Shown in pieces: positions 22,135 to 33,831 of a stretch of 64,000 nucleotides of DNA (positions within the stretch are counted from its first letter, which is position 1; each line of letters begins with the position of its first letter). The notes under the pieces were generated by a model, which saw only the letters and a list, made by a program, of their open reading frames with translations, searched no databases and was not told the DNA's origin. This DNA comes from Muscardinus avellanarius (lineage: Eukaryota > Chordata > Mammalia > Rodentia > Gliridae). The position numbers and the translations under genes are program-made. Location: NCBI GenBank assembly GCA_963383645.1, contig OY726569.1, positions 79,117,211 through 79,181,210 of the forward strand. The letters run 5' to 3'.

Positions 22135-22140
22135 AATATA
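22135..22140 (+). terminator. FCF1: Possible FCF1 polyadenylation signal (variant AATATA)
   Basis: No AATAAA occurs in the first 180 bases after the stop. AATATA lies about 125 bases past it, followed by T-rich sequence, and the first intergenic SINE begins at about 22194. This would give a short 3'UTR of roughly 150 nt. Inference only. Confidence 0.35.
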
Positions 22141-22193
22141 CTCACTTTTTGATGCTTTTTGAAAATATTTTGTCTCATTTAAAAATTTGTTAA

Positions 22194-22365
22194 TCCAGGC
22201 ATGGTGGCAAATGCTTGTAATCCCAGTATGTAGAAGGCTGAGACAGGAGGATCACAGGTTCCAGACCAACCTCAGCAATTTAGCAAGACCCTATTTCAAA
22301 ATAAAAATAAAAGGGAATGGGGGTATAGTTTGGAGATAGAATGCTCCGGAGTTTAATTCCAAGTG

Positions 22366-22404
<39 letters not shown>

Positions 22405-22612
22405 ATCAGTGAAACTGGGCAATGACCGAAGCAAAGAAGGTGAAGCACAGGAAGCAGCAGGAACATGGAACAGACACTTGGGAGGCTGAGACAGGAGTAT
22501 TGCAGGCTCAAGGCAGCCTGGGCAATTTAGCAAGACCGTGTTTCAAAATAAAAAAAGGAGTCAGAGTATAGCTCAGTGGTGGTACACTTCTGGGGTCCCC
22601 AATCCACACACA
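22194..22612 (+). mobile_element. Two degraded SINEs downstream of FCF1
   Basis: 22194-22405 with a (CA)n tail at about 22368-22400; 22468-22612 lacks the start of its left arm. Confidence 0.82.
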
Positions 22613-22619
22613 GAAAAAA

Positions 22620-22817
22620 ATCACTATATGATCCAGCAGTTCCGCCTCTGGGTATATATCCAAAAGAATCAAAAGCAAAATGCATACCTGTGTTCGCCTC
22701 AGTTTTATGCACAGTAGCCAAATGGAACCAACCCAAGTGTCCATCAGTGGACAAAGAGATAAGCAAATTGGTATATAAGTACAGTGGAATATGACTCAAC
22801 AGAGAAGGAAGGAAATT
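22620..22817 (+). mobile_element. Old L1 ORF2 3' fragment
   Basis: Contains atgatccagcagttccgcct, the tgggtatatatccaaaagaa block and a 'agtgtccatcagtggac' block, the recognisable end of mammalian L1 ORF2. Confidence 0.8.
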
Positions 22818-23630
22818 ATGCCAGGCATGGTGACACGGTCCTGTAATCCCACTACTTGGGAGCTGAAACTGGTGAACTGCTAGTGCAAGGCCAACCTCAG
22901 CAACTTAGTGAGATCCTATCACAAAAAAAACTCTTGTAATCCCAGCATTTGGGAGGCAGAGACCAGAGGATCACAGTTCACGCACAGCCTCAGCTACTTA
23001 CCAAGGCCATTCACAACTCCGTGAGACCCTGTTTCAAAAAATAAAAAGACTAGCTGGGAGTGGTAGTGCATGCTTGTAAACCCAGCATTTGGGAGGCTGA
23101 GAGGAGGATCACGGTTCACGGACAACCTCAGCTACTTAGGCCCTCTGCAACTTAGTGAGACCCTGTTTCAAAATAAAGAATAAAAAATAGGGTAGAGGGT
23201 GTAGCTTGGAGGTCAAATGCCCCTGGGTTCCATCCTCAGGCCCGCAAAAAGAAAAGAAAAGAATAAAAATAGCCAGGCCTTATGGCGCAACTTGTAATCC
23301 CAGCATCTGGGAGGCTGAGACAGGAGGATCGCAGTTCGTGGACAACCTCAGCTACTTAGTGAGGCCTTCTGCAATTTAGTGAGACCCTGTTTCAAAAATA
23401 AAGAATAAAAAAAGGGCAGGGGATGTATCTCAGATTGAATGCCCCTGGGTTCCATCCCCAGATCTGCAAAATAAAATAATAAAAATAGGGTTGGGGTGTG
23501 GCCCGGAGGTAGAATGCACCTGGGTTCCATCCTCAGTACCACCAAAAAAAAAAAAAAAACCAGCTGGAGTGTAGCTCAGTGATAGAGTGCCCCTCGTTTA
23601 AATCTCCAGTACTGCAATAAATAAATAGAT
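22818..23630 (+). mobile_element. Nested SINE array (L-L-[LR]-[LR]-R-R)
   Basis: Left arms 22818-22930 and 22933-23050; dimers 23052-23262 and 23271-23483; then unpaired right arms 23488-23550 and about 23560-23630. Confidence 0.85.
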
Positions 23631-23931
23631 TGATAAATAGAGGTATCTTACTTAAACAACTCTCATCTGTTAGAAAGAAGCAAGTTGTAGGGCAGTTAGG
23701 TATAGAGTAATTGTTTTAAGTTTCAAAGAAACTGTCAGAGGACTTGACTGTAGCTTTTTCTTCCTCATACTTAGAGGTGAAATCCAGCTGCACTAATCAA
23801 AATATCCTATTTTGCCATTGTGATTATTTCAAACCTGGGAATCGAAATCAGCCAAGTACTTCTAAACCATAGCTTATAATAGAGGGTTGCTCTCTTCTGA
23901 GGGAGAGCTATTTGATAATATAAGCTTCAAG

Positions 23932-24245
23932 CCAGACATGGTGGCTCATGCTTGTAATCCCCGCGCTTGGGAGGCGGAGACAGGAGGATCACGTAGGTTC
24001 GAAGCCAGCCACGCTGGCTTAAAAGACCCTGTTTCCAAATAAAATATAAAATAGGTCCAGAGGTAGAAAGCCCTGGGTTCCATCCTCAGTACCACAAAAT
24101 AAAATAAAATAAACAAAAATAAAATAAGGCTGGGGATGCAGTTTACAGGTAGAACACCCTTGTGTTCAACCCCAAAACATAAAAGGGGCTAGAAGTACAG
24201 CTCATAGATTGAATACCCCTTGATTCAATCTCCAGTACACCCCCA
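23932..24245 (+). mobile_element. SINE followed by two unpaired right arms
   Basis: Short-left-arm dimer 23932-24115, then right arms at about 24125-24180 and 24183-24245. Their left arms are not seen nearby. 23631-23931 is unique. Confidence 0.75.
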
Positions 24246-24324
24246 CACAATTTTTTTTCAAGATAGGGGCTCTCTATAATGAAAACCTTTGTGATTTTTT
24301 TTTTTTTTTGTACACAGCTTTATT

Positions 24325-25231
24325 TACTTTGTGTGTTTGTGTGGCACTAGGAATGGAACCCTTCTACCTCTGGGCTACACTCCCAGACCTATTTTATATT
24401 TTATTTGGAAACACGCTCTCTTAAGCCAGCAAGACTGGCTTCGAACCTGTGCGATCCTCCTGTCTCAGTCTCCCAAGCGCAGGGATTACAAGTGTGTCAC
24501 CACGCCTGGTTCCCAGCCTATTTTTTATTCTTTATTTTGAAACAGGGATTTACTAAATTGCAGCAGGCCTCTCTAAGTAGCTGAGGCTGGTTGCAAACCT
24601 GTGATCCTCCTGTCTCAGCCTCCCATGTACTAGGATTACAAGCTGCGTCAGCACACCCGGCTTTCTATTTTATTTTATTTTTTGGTACTAAGGATGAAAC
24701 CCAGGGGCATTCTACCTCTAAGCTATACCCCTAGTCCTATTTTTTAATTCTTTATTCTTTTTTTTTTTTGGCGGTATTAGAGATGAAACACAGGGACATT
24801 CTACCGCCGAGTTATACTCCCAGTTCTATTTTTTTTTCTTTATTTTGAAACAGGGTCTCACTGAGTTGCAAAGGGCCTCACTAAGTAGCTGGGGCTGTCT
24901 GCAAACCTCAATCCTCCTGTCTTAGTCTCCCAAATACTGGGATTACAAACGTGTGCCACCCTGCCCAGCTTTATATTCTTTATTTTGAAAGAAGGTCTCA
25001 CTAAGTTGCAGACTGTTAACTTTGATCCTCCTATCTCAGCTTCCCAAGTACTGGGATTACAAGCATGTGCCGCCATGCCTGGCTCCTCTAATTTAATTTT
25101 TATTTTGAAACATGGTCATGATAGGTTGCTTAGAATCTCACTGAATTGCTGAGACTGGTCTTGAACCTGTGACCTTCCTGTCTTAGCCCCCCAAGTACTG
25201 GTGTTACAGGCATGTGTCACCACACCCAGCT
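24325..25231 (-). mobile_element. Minus-strand nested SINE array
   Basis: Type C dimer 24325-24511; left-arm body 24512-24664; right arm 24680-24755; dimer 24758-24972; left-arm bodies 24973-25085 and 25086-25231. Confidence 0.82.
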
Positions 25232-25263
25232 GACCTTTCTGATTTTAAAAAGCCATTGGGCAG

Positions 25264-25449
25264 CCTGGCGTGGTGGCGCACGCTTGTAATCCCTGCGCTT
25301 GGGAGGCAGAGACAGGAGGATCGCGTAGGTTTGAAGCCAGCCGCGCGTGCTGGCTTAGGAGACCCTGTTTCCAAATAAAAATGTAAAAATAGGTCTGGGA
25401 GTGTAGCCCGGAGGTAGAAGGGCTTCCAGGAACCCCAGTACCACCAAAA

Positions 25450-25480
<31 letters not shown>

Positions 25481-25482
25481 AT
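25264..25482 (+). mobile_element. Type C dimer with (TAAA)n tail
   Basis: Near-consensus copy; the tail repeat lies at 25446-25482. 25483-25830 is unique, with nothing recognised. Confidence 0.92.
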
Positions 25483-25830
25483 AGTCATTGGGTAAGCTAG
25501 AAGCTCTGAGTGAGTGGCTGACTATATATTAGTTACTTGAGAATAGGGATCTAGAGAATAGTATCCACACAGCAGCTAGAACAATGCTGAATTTGTCTTG
25601 CAACAATAAGCATGTAAAAGGCTTTGTGTAGGCAGTGGTGCTGTCCCCAGGTAGGTGCTGAAAAGCTTCTTGTGCTGAGGGAGGGACTCTGGATAGAGGC
25701 TGGGACAGTTAGACCCTACTAGGTAAAGTGAGGAAAGAAAAGGCAAAGAGATAGCTTTCTACCTTCCTATGCCCAATTTATCTCTGTTTTCCAATACCAC
25801 CACTTTGTTTTAAATTTTTCTTTAATTGTA

Positions 25831-26620
25831 GCCGGGTATGGTGGCGCACACTTATAATCCTAGTACATGGGAGGCTGAGATAGGAGAATCACTGGTTCAC
25901 AGCCAACCTCAGTAACTTTGTGAGATCTGTATCAAAATAAAAAATAAAATATAGTGGTGGGGAGCTGGGCGTGGTACGGAGCTGGGCATGGTGGTGCACC
26001 CTTGTAATCCCAACATTTGGGAGGCTGAGACAGGAAGATTGCAGTTCGTGGACAGCCTCAGCTACTTAGTGAGGCCCTTTGCAACTCAGTGAGACCCTGT
26101 TTTTCTTTTATTTTACAAAATAAAGAATAAAAAGTAGGGTTGGGAGTGTAGCTTGGAGGTAGAATGCCCCTGGGTTCCACCCCTAGTACTGCAAAAAATA
26201 ATAATAAATAAATAAATAAATAAATATATATATATATATATATTTCTGGATGTACAGTTCAGGGCTAGAATGCCCCTGGGTTCAACCCCTAGGACCACAC
26301 ACACACACAAAATTTTAACTATAAAATGTAGCACACAAATAGGAAAACATAAAGCATCAATGTACAGCTTTATATATTTCAGCAAAGCAAATATCTGTGA
26401 AATTACTACTTGGAGCCAGGCATGGTGGTGCATGCTTGTAATCCCAGCATTTGGGAGGCCAAGACAGGAGGATCGCAGTTTGTGGACAGCCTCAGCTACT
26501 TAATGAGGCCTTCTGCAACTTAGTGAGACCCTGTTTCAAAATAAAGAATAAAAATAGGGCTGGGGGTATAGCTTGAAGGTAGAATGCTTCTGGGTTCCAT
26601 CCCCAGTACTGAAAAAAAAA
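25831..26620 (+). mobile_element. Nested SINE (L-[LR]-R) and a further dimer
   Basis: Outer left arm 25831-25965; inner dimer 25979 to about 26200 with an (AAAT)n(TA)n tail to 26241; outer right arm 26250-26310; separate dimer 26415-26620. Confidence 0.82.
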
Positions 26621-26675
26621 ATACTACTTGGTACACAAAATAGAACATTGACAGCACCTCATAAACCTCAGTCAT

Positions 26676-26896
26676 GTCTCTACTAAGTAGCTGAGGCTGT
26701 CTGCGAACTGCGATCTTCCAGTCTCCACCTCCAGAATGCTGGGATTACAAGGGTGTGTCACCATGCCTGGCCTAAATAAGGTCACATTTTAAAGTACTGG
26801 GGTTAGAGATGCTGAGGCTGGACTTTAACCTTCAATCTTCCTGTCTCAGCCTTCTAAGTACTGGGATTACAATTGTGCACCACAAAAGCTGGCTGG
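26676..26896 (-). mobile_element. Two minus SINE left arms
   Basis: 26676-26772 and 26805-26896, both lacking right arms. Confidence 0.75.
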
Positions 26897-27067
26897 TACT
26901 GCAGGTAGGACTTTGACATACCTTTTTGGGGGGACAAAATCAAGTCATCATAATTATAATGATTATGAATGCCTGTTCTTTGTGTTAGTGAAAAAACCTT
27001 AAACTTTTCACCTTTTAGGGTGATATCTGCTATAGTTATTCATTCTTCGGTAGATACTCTTTCTTTG

Positions 27068-28324
27068 TGGTACCCCCATTCTACTGCTGAGCTATATCCC
27101 CAGCCCTATTTTTATTTTTTTTATGGAACCCAGGAGCATTCTACCTTTGAGCTACACCCCCAGCCCTATATTTTTATTCTTTATTTTGAAACAGGGTCTC
27201 ACTGAGTTGCAAAGGGCTTCACTAAACAGATGAGGCTGCCCATGAACTGTGATCCTCCTGTCTCAGCCTCCCAAATGCTGGGATTACAAGCATGTGCCAC
27301 TATGTCCAGCTCTATTTTTTACTTTGAAACAGGGTCTTGGTAGGTATGTGAGCCTGCAGTCTTCCTGCCTCAGTCTCCCAAGTACTTGGATTACAATTAT
27401 GGGATTACACCATGCCTGACAGTAGATATTATTTTTTTAATTTATTTTTTTGTGGTACTGGGAGTGGAACCGAGGGGCCTATTTTTTATGCGTTTTTTTT
27501 GGGGGGGGGGGATTTGGTGGTGCTGGGGGCGGAACCCAGGGGCTATCTCCAGGCTATACTCCCAGACCTATTTTATTTTATTTTATTTATTTATTTTTTT
27601 ATTTATTATTTTATTTTATTTTATTTTATTTTTGGTGGTACTGGGGTTCCTGGAAGCCCTTCTACCTCCGGGCTACACTCCCAGACCTCTTTTTACATTT
27701 TTTTTTATATTTGGAAACAGGGTCTCCTAAGGCAGCGCGGCGGCTGGCTTCGAACCTGCGCAATCCTCCTGTCTCTGCCTCCCAAGCGCGGGGATTACAA
27801 GCGTGCGCCACCACGCCCGGCTATTTTATATTTTTATTTGGAAACAGGGTCTCACTACGTTGCTGAGAGCCTCACTAACTAAGTAGCTGAGGCTGGCTTC
27901 GAACCTGTGCGATCCTCCTGTCTCAGCCTCCCAAGTGCGGGGATTACAAGCGTGCGCCACCATGCCCGGCTTTTTATGCTTTATTTGGAAACAGGGTCTC
28001 ACTAAGTTGCTGAGAGCCTCACTAAGTAGCTGAGGCTGGCTTTGTTCTTTTTTTTGTGTGTGTGTGTGGTACTGGGGTTCCTGGAAGCCCTTCTACCTCC
28101 GGGATACACTCCCAGACCTATTTTATATTTTTGAAACAGGGTCTCTTATGCCAGTGCAGCTGGCTTCGAACCTGCGTGATCCTCCTGTCTCTGCCTCCCA
28201 GGCGCGGGGATTACAAGCTTGCGCCACCACGCCCGGCCTGCTGAGGCTGGCTTTGAACCTGTGTGATCCTCCTGTCTCAGCCTCCCAAGTACTGGGATTA
28301 CAAGCGCATGCCACCACACCTGGC
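27068..28324 (-). mobile_element. Large minus-strand nested SINE complex
   Basis: Right arm 27068-27122, dimer 27123-27312, left arm 27313-27420, two right arms at about 27440-27600, an A/T tetranucleotide stretch, type C dimer 27632-27821, left arm 27822-27970, and a left arm (27971-28043 and 28238-28324) split by a second type C dimer (28044-28237). Confidence 0.82.
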
Positions 28325-28379
28325 AGTAGATATTCTTTATCAGATCAAGAAAGTTCTCTTTTATTTCTCATTTGCTAAG

Positions 28380-28990
28380 TGTGTTAGTGATGTTTTCATT
28401 GCTGTGACAAGCATCTGAAATAAATCAATTGAAAGGGAGGAAAGGTTTGTTTTGGTTTACAGTTCCAGAAGTTTCAGTCCAAGTTTGCTGGGTCCTGTAG
28501 TGGCATAGTATGTGGTTGAGGTATATGGCAAAGGATCCCGTTCAGCCAGGCGTGGTGGCTCACACTTGTAATCCCAGTACTTAGCAGGCTGAGACCAGGG
28601 GATCACAGGTTTGAGGACAGCTTCAGCAAGTAGTGAGACTCTCACCAACATAGTGAGATGCTGTTTCTAAATAAAAATAAAACAGAGTTGTGAGTATATA
28701 GCTTGGAGGTAGAAAAATCCTGAGTTCAGTGCCCAGTGACACACACACACTCACACAAGGATGCCCATTCATCTCATGGTGGCGATGCAGGAAGCAAAGA
28801 GAGAAAGAGGAAAGGGTGGGGGATCTCAATATCCTCTTCAAGGTTGTGCCCCTAATGGCCTAACTTCCTTCCAGTAGGCTCCACCTCATTTGTTCCACCG
28901 CCTCCCAATAGCACCAAAGGCTGACAACCAAACCTTTTAGCATATGGACCTTTGGGGACGTTTAAGATCCAAATCATAACTCTAAGCTTT
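28380..28990 (-). mobile_element. MaLR-type LTR (minus), split by a SINE
   Basis: Read on the minus strand it begins gttatgatttggatctt and ends acagcaatgaaaacatcact, the start and end pattern of MaLR (ORR1/MST-like) LTRs. A SINE at 28541-28755 splits it. Flanks ggatcccgttc and ggatgcccattc look like the SINE's decayed target duplication. Confidence 0.65.
28541..28755 (+). mobile_element. Dimeric SINE inside the MaLR LTR
   Basis: An old-type dimer with a (CA)n tail. Confidence 0.88.
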
Positions 28991-29008
28991 TAAAAAATCA
29001 TGAATTTT

Positions 29009-29224
29009 AGCCGGGTGTGGTGGTACACGCATGTAATCCCAGCATTGGGGAGGCTGAGACAGGAGGATCGCGGTCCCCGACCAGCCTCAGATACTTAGTG
29101 AGGCCCTTGCAACTCAGTGAGACCCTGTTTCAAAATATGGAATAAAAAATAGGGCTGGGAGTGTAGCTCGGAGTTAGAATGCCATTGGGTTTCATCCCTA
29201 GTACCACACACACACACAAAAAAA
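29009..29224 (+). mobile_element. Dimeric SINE, type A
   Basis: Complete copy with a short (CA)n tail. Confidence 0.9.
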
Positions 29225-29301
29225 AATCATTAATTTTTAACATAAAAATGTATTTTGAAATTTCTCAAGTTTTTTTTCTGGATCTTATAAGATGATCATG
29301 G

Positions 29302-30328
29302 AGCCGGGCGTGGTGGTGCACACTTGTAATCCCAGTATTTGGAGGCTGAGACAGGAGTATCCGGGTTTGCGGACAGCCTCAGCTACTTAGTGAGGCCTTT
29401 TGCAACTCATTGAGACCCTGTTTCAAAATAAAGAATAAAGCCAGGCATGGTGGTGCTCGCTTGTAATTCCCACACCTGGGAGGCGGAGAAAGGAGGATCA
29501 TGCAGGGCAGGATCGAAGCCAGCCGTGCTGGCTGACTTAAGATACCCTGATTCCAAATAAAAATATAAAATGGGTCTGGGAGTGTAGCTTGGAGGTAGAA
29601 GGGTTTCCAGGAACTCTATAGAGCTGGGGTGTGTGTGGGGGTGTGTGGCCTGGAGGTAGAAAGCCCTGAGTTCCACCCCCCAGTACTACAAAAAAAAAAA
29701 AAAAAAAAGCAAAATAAAGAATATAAAATAGGGCTGGGGCATAGCTTAGAGAATGCCCTGGGTTCCCACCCCAGTACTACCAAAAAAAAAAAAAAAAAAA
29801 AAAGCAGAGAAATCAAGTCTCTTTCATTCTTGCCAGGCATAGTGGCCCACGCTTGTAATTTCAGCGCTGTGAAATGGAGACGGGGATCGCACAGGTTCGA
29901 AACCAGCCTTAGCAGGCCGGACGTGATGGCACAGGCTTGTAATGCCCACTCTTGGGAGGTGGAGACAGGAGGATCACGCAGGTTCGAAGCCAGCCTGGCT
30001 GGCTTAAGAGACCCTGTTTTCAAATTTTAAAAAAGTATAAAATAGGGCCGGGTGTGGTGGCACACGCTTGTAATCCCCGTGCTTGGGAGGCAGAGACAGG
30101 AGGATCGCGCTGGTTCAGAGCCAGGCTCGCTGGCTTAAGAGACCCTGTTTCCACATAAAAAAGTTAAAAAATAGGTCTGGGAGTGTAGCCTGTGGGAGTG
30201 TAGCCCGGAGGTAGAAGGGCTTCCAGGAACCCCATTACCACCAAAAAAAAAAAAAAAAAGTATAAAATAGGTCTGAGAGGTAGAAGGGCTCCCAAGAACC
30301 CCAGTACCATCAAAAAAAAAAAAAAAAA

Positions 30329-30360
<32 letters not shown>

Positions 30361-30530
30361 AAAAAGAAAGAAACCATCCTTAGCTACTGAGTGAGGCTCT
30401 CAGCAACTTAATGAGATCCTGTTATAAAATAGGTCTGAGAGTATAGCCCGGAGGGTTCCACCCTCAGTACCACAAAAAGAAGGAGGAGGAGGAGGAGGAG
30501 GAGGAGGAGGAGGAGGAGGAGGAGAAGAAA
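29302..30530 (+). mobile_element. Two nested SINE arrays with purine microsatellites
   Basis: Array 1: left arm 29302-29428, type C dimer 29440-29620, right arms about 29621-29708 and 29709-29802. Array 2: left-arm start 29834-29912, left arm 29915-30043, dimer 30047-30258, right arm 30261-30320, (GAAA)n 30332-30372, then the remainder of the outer element 30373-30476 and (GGA)n 30480-30525. Confidence 0.82.
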
Positions 30531-30533
30531 TAA

Positions 30534-31525
30534 GCCGGGCATGGTGGCACATGCTTGTAATCCCAGTATTTGGGAGGCTGAAACAGGAGGATCGGGTCGG
30601 GTCCAGGGACAGCTTCAGCTACTTGATGAGGCCCTTTGCAACTCAATGAGCTGGGGGTGTCACTCAGAAGTAGAATGCCCCTGTGTTCCATCACTAGTAC
30701 CACAAAAAAAAATAAATAAATAACAAAATATAAAAACTGGACGTCAGCCAGGCGTGGTGGCGCATGCTTATAATCCTCGCGCTTGGGAGGCTGAGACAGG
30801 AGGATCGCACAGGTTCGAAGCCAGCCTCAGCTACTCAGTGAGGCTCACAGCAACTTAGTGAGACCCTGTTTCCAAATAAAATATATAAAAAGGTCTGGGA
30901 GTATAGCCCGGAGGTAGAAAGCCTCTGGGTTCCAGCCCCAGTAACACCAAAAAAAAAAAAAAAAAAAAAAAAACTGGGCATGGGTGCACACTTGTAATCC
31001 TAGTATTTGGGAGGCTGAGACAAGAGGATCGAGGTTCGTGGACAGCCTCAGCTACTTAGTGAGGCCCTCTGCAACTTAGTTAGATCCTGTTTCAAAATAA
31101 GAATATAAAATAGGTCTGGGAGTATAGCTCAGAGGTAGAAAGTATCTGGGTTCCAACCCCAGTACCGCAAAAAAAAAAAAAAAAAAAAAAAAATGGGGCT
31201 GGCGTTGTAGCTCAGAGGCAGAATGCCCTAGGGTTCCATTCCCAATACCAAACAACCCCCCCAATGTATATAGATATAGATATAGATAGATATAATAGGT
31301 CTCTAAAGCCAGGCATGGTGGCATGGTGGCACATGCTTGTAATCCCAGCCCTTGGGAGGCTGAGACAAGAGGATCGCGCAGGTTCGAAGCCAGCCTCAGC
31401 TATTTAGTGCAGCTCTCAGCAACTTAGTGAGACCCTGTTTCCAAATAAAATATAAAATAGGTCTGGGAGTGTAGCCTGGACGTAGAAAAGCCCCTGGGTT
31501 CCATCCCCAGTTTAAAAAAAAAAAA
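30534..31525 (+). mobile_element. Four plus-strand SINEs in a row
   Basis: 30534-30722 (A type); 30749-30972 (B); 30975-31195 (A) with an extra right arm 31196-31255 and (TAGATA)n at about 31265-31292; 31309-31525 (B). Confidence 0.88.
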
Positions 31526-31599
31526 GATTATGTTATTTTTCTCCTTGATCTATTACTATAGTGAATTACATTTACTTTTATATTTTTGAAAAGGGAATT

Positions 31600-31775
31600 T
31601 CAAGCCAAAGTATTACAAATAACTAACTGCGATTTCTAGGTTGGGTGGTTTTATGCTTGACCTGGTTTGCTGTTTTTCACAAGTGTGATTTGTTTGTGAA
31701 AATTCACTATGGTGTATACTTGAGACATGTAATTTTATGTTTATACCTTATACTTCAATAAAAAGTTAAAAGAAA
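31600..31775 (+). mobile_element. Old L1 3' end
   Basis: gtgaaaattcactatggtg through acttcaataaaaag resembles the L1M 3'UTR terminus with its polyadenylation signal. Confidence 0.6.
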
Positions 31776-32289
31776 CTCAACTAAATTCTATTGAAGAACA
31801 GAAGCTCTTCCTTCCAAAGGATACCTAAGACCCGCTTCCATTCACCTTCTGAGCTGGGTGAACACCTGGGTTGCTTAGATAGAAGCGAGGTCAAATCTTT
31901 TAGTAGTATAGAACTGACAAGGTGACAAAATTAATATTCTCAAAGTTAAATAATTTCCCCTCCTAGAAGTCAAAGTATCACCTTTGTTTTCCATTGATTG
32001 ACTCAAACCAAAGGAATTCTTGTTTAGCATCATGCTGATTTTGTAAGATTATCTTCTAGGTCATATTCTGTATACAATCTCTGTATTTGTTCATTTTCTA
32101 TTTTTGCTTTAGCTCTCAGATTCTCCAACTTGGATCTGTTGAAATATTCTAAAGAAATCCCATTTCTTCCCTTTTATTCTACCTGTACATGTTAACTACC
32201 TATTTCAAGCCTGCAGGAACTGGCGTAGTCTTACATTCTGTCTTCGAAATACATCTCCATTCTTCACAACTTTGTTCTCGATTGGACTT
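31776..32289. other. Intergenic, mostly unrecognised
   Basis: AT-rich, with no exon or SINE. The right part may already belong to the minus-strand L1. Confidence 0.4.
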
Positions 32290-32550
32290 TTGGGTAGAAC
32301 TGAGTTAAGCCCGTTTTTTAATTCGGGAAGAATTGACATCTTTACAATTTTTCATCTTTTCACCCAGGACCATGGTAAACCTCTCCATCATTTCAAGTCT
32401 AATATTTTTATCCTCGGGTATGATTGTGGAGTTTTCTTTATTTAAGTTCCTTATATTTCTTACTAGAGTTACTCTTTATTGTTTTATGGGTTTTTAGCTA
32501 TTGTTGTTGTTGTTGGGATTGTTGCTATTGTGAATGGAATCTTTTTTTTT
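32290..32550 (-). mobile_element. Old L1 ORF2 fragment abutting the YLPM1 promoter
   Basis: gggaagaattgacatcttta, a 'tttaagttccttatatttctt' type block and ttgctattgtgaatggaatc are the reverse complement of mammalian L1 ORF2. It ends in a poly-T run at about 32530-32560, directly at the CpG-rich block. Confidence 0.7.
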
Positions 32551-32579
32551 TTTTTTTTTTTCCCTCTCATTCAAAAATG

Positions 32580-33330
32580 AAGCCGTGGAGCGATAGGATC
32601 TCTACCACCGCTATGGGCTGTGAGACTCTATGGTTCCTCGGTTCTATGAAAACATTAGGCTCGCGCCTACATTATCCATATCTGACGGTAGATGGCAGCC
32701 GCGAGCCGCGAATCAACCGGCCGCTCTATCTCGCCTTTGTTCTCCTCTCGGTGCTACTGCGCATGCGCATTCTTCCTAGTACCGTCCCCGCCTTCCCGGT
32801 CGCGGGCCCGCTCGGCAGCGCCGGCGCACTGGCGCGCTCCGTTTACACGCTCCGGGGCCTGTAGGCGCCGCGAGTTCCGGCTGTCGCCGTCGCCGCCGCG
32901 GCTCCTGGAGGTCGGTTGCGACGAGTAACGGCGCCGGGACGAGCCCTGCGCCTTTTTTTCCGAAATGTACCCGAACTGGGGCCGGTATGGCGGGAGCAGC
33001 CACTATCCGCCGCCACCGGTCCCGCCGCCGCCGCCGGTGGCGCTTCCTGAGGCCTCGCCCGGGCCCGGGTACGCGAGCTCGACGACTGCCGCGGCCCCCT
33101 CCTCTTCAGGCTTCATGAGCTTCCGCGAGCAGCACCTGGCACAGCTCCAGCAGCTGCAGCAGATGCATCAGAAGCAAATGCAGTGCGTGCTTCAGCCCCA
33201 CCACCTTCCTCCGCCCCCGCTGCCGCCCCCGCCGGTGATGCCGGGAGGCGGCTACGGAGACTGGCAGCCGCCGCCGCCACCGATGCCTCCGCCACCTGGG
33301 CCGGCCCTCAGCTACCAGAAGCAGCAGCAG
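32580..33330 (+). promoter_or_regulatory. YLPM1: YLPM1 CpG-rich promoter and 5'UTR
   Basis: CpG-dense block running into exon 1, with no TATA box. A palindromic NRF1-type site lies at 32758-32769 and a YY1-like atggcagcc at 32692-32700. Transcription probably starts between about 32700 and 32900; no start can be fixed from sequence alone. The block is bounded on the left by a poly-T tract and an old L1 fragment. Confidence 0.8.
32758..32769. promoter_or_regulatory. NRF1 consensus site (tgcgcatgcgca)
   Basis: A perfect 12-bp palindrome matching the NRF1 consensus, about 200 bases upstream of the YLPM1 start codon in CpG-rich DNA. Occupancy is inferred. Confidence 0.6.
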
Positions 33331-33831
33331 TACAAACACCAGATGCTCCACCACCAACGAGATGGGCCTCCTGGTTTGGTTCCGATGGAGCTGGATTCTC
33401 CCCCTGAATCTCCCCCTGTACCACCCGGGTCCTACATGCCCCCGTCTCAATCGTACATGCCCCCACCTCAGCCACCACCCTCGTACTACCCCCCATCCTC
33501 ATCTCAGTCCTACCTGCCTCCTGCTCAGCCGTCCCCTTCCCAGTCCCCACCTTCCCAACCCTACTTGGCACCTACCCCTTCTTATTCTTCCTCTTCTTCC
33601 TCCTCCCAATCCTATTTGAGCCATTCCCAGTCATACTTACCCCCTTCTCAGGCATCCCCTTCCCGCCCCTCCCAGGGCCATTCTAAATCCCCGTTACTAC
33701 CACCACCGTCAGTCCCTTCTGGGAATAAAACAACTGTCCAGCAAGAGCCTTTGGAGAGTGGGGCCAAGAACAAAAGTGCCGAACAGCAGCAAAGTGATCC
33801 TGAGCCAGATCCCTCTACTATGACTCCACAG
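32965..33831 (+). CDS. YLPM1: YLPM1 coding exon 1 (289 aa)
   Basis: Starts [18 protein letters not shown] and ends STMTPQ at donor cag|gtaaga. The start is the first ATG of the GC-rich leader that opens the conserved frame. If intron 1 were retained, the frame would run 16 codons to TGA near 33880. Contains the YLP-type repeats ([14 protein letters not shown]). Confidence 0.95.

Noticed and set aside
27386..27882. Three overlapping open frames of 114-156 codons
   Set aside because: They are made entirely of antisense SINE and TTTA repeats, with the same peptide pieces seen at dozens of other SINE copies.
29629..30030. Opposed 133- and 135-codon frames
   Set aside because: SINE array translation with poly-Lys/poly-Phe from A/T tails.
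32424..32928. 146- and 78-codon frames upstream of YLPM1
   Set aside because: The first runs through an L1 remnant and the promoter; the second is GC-rich leader. Neither continues the conserved YLPM1 frame.
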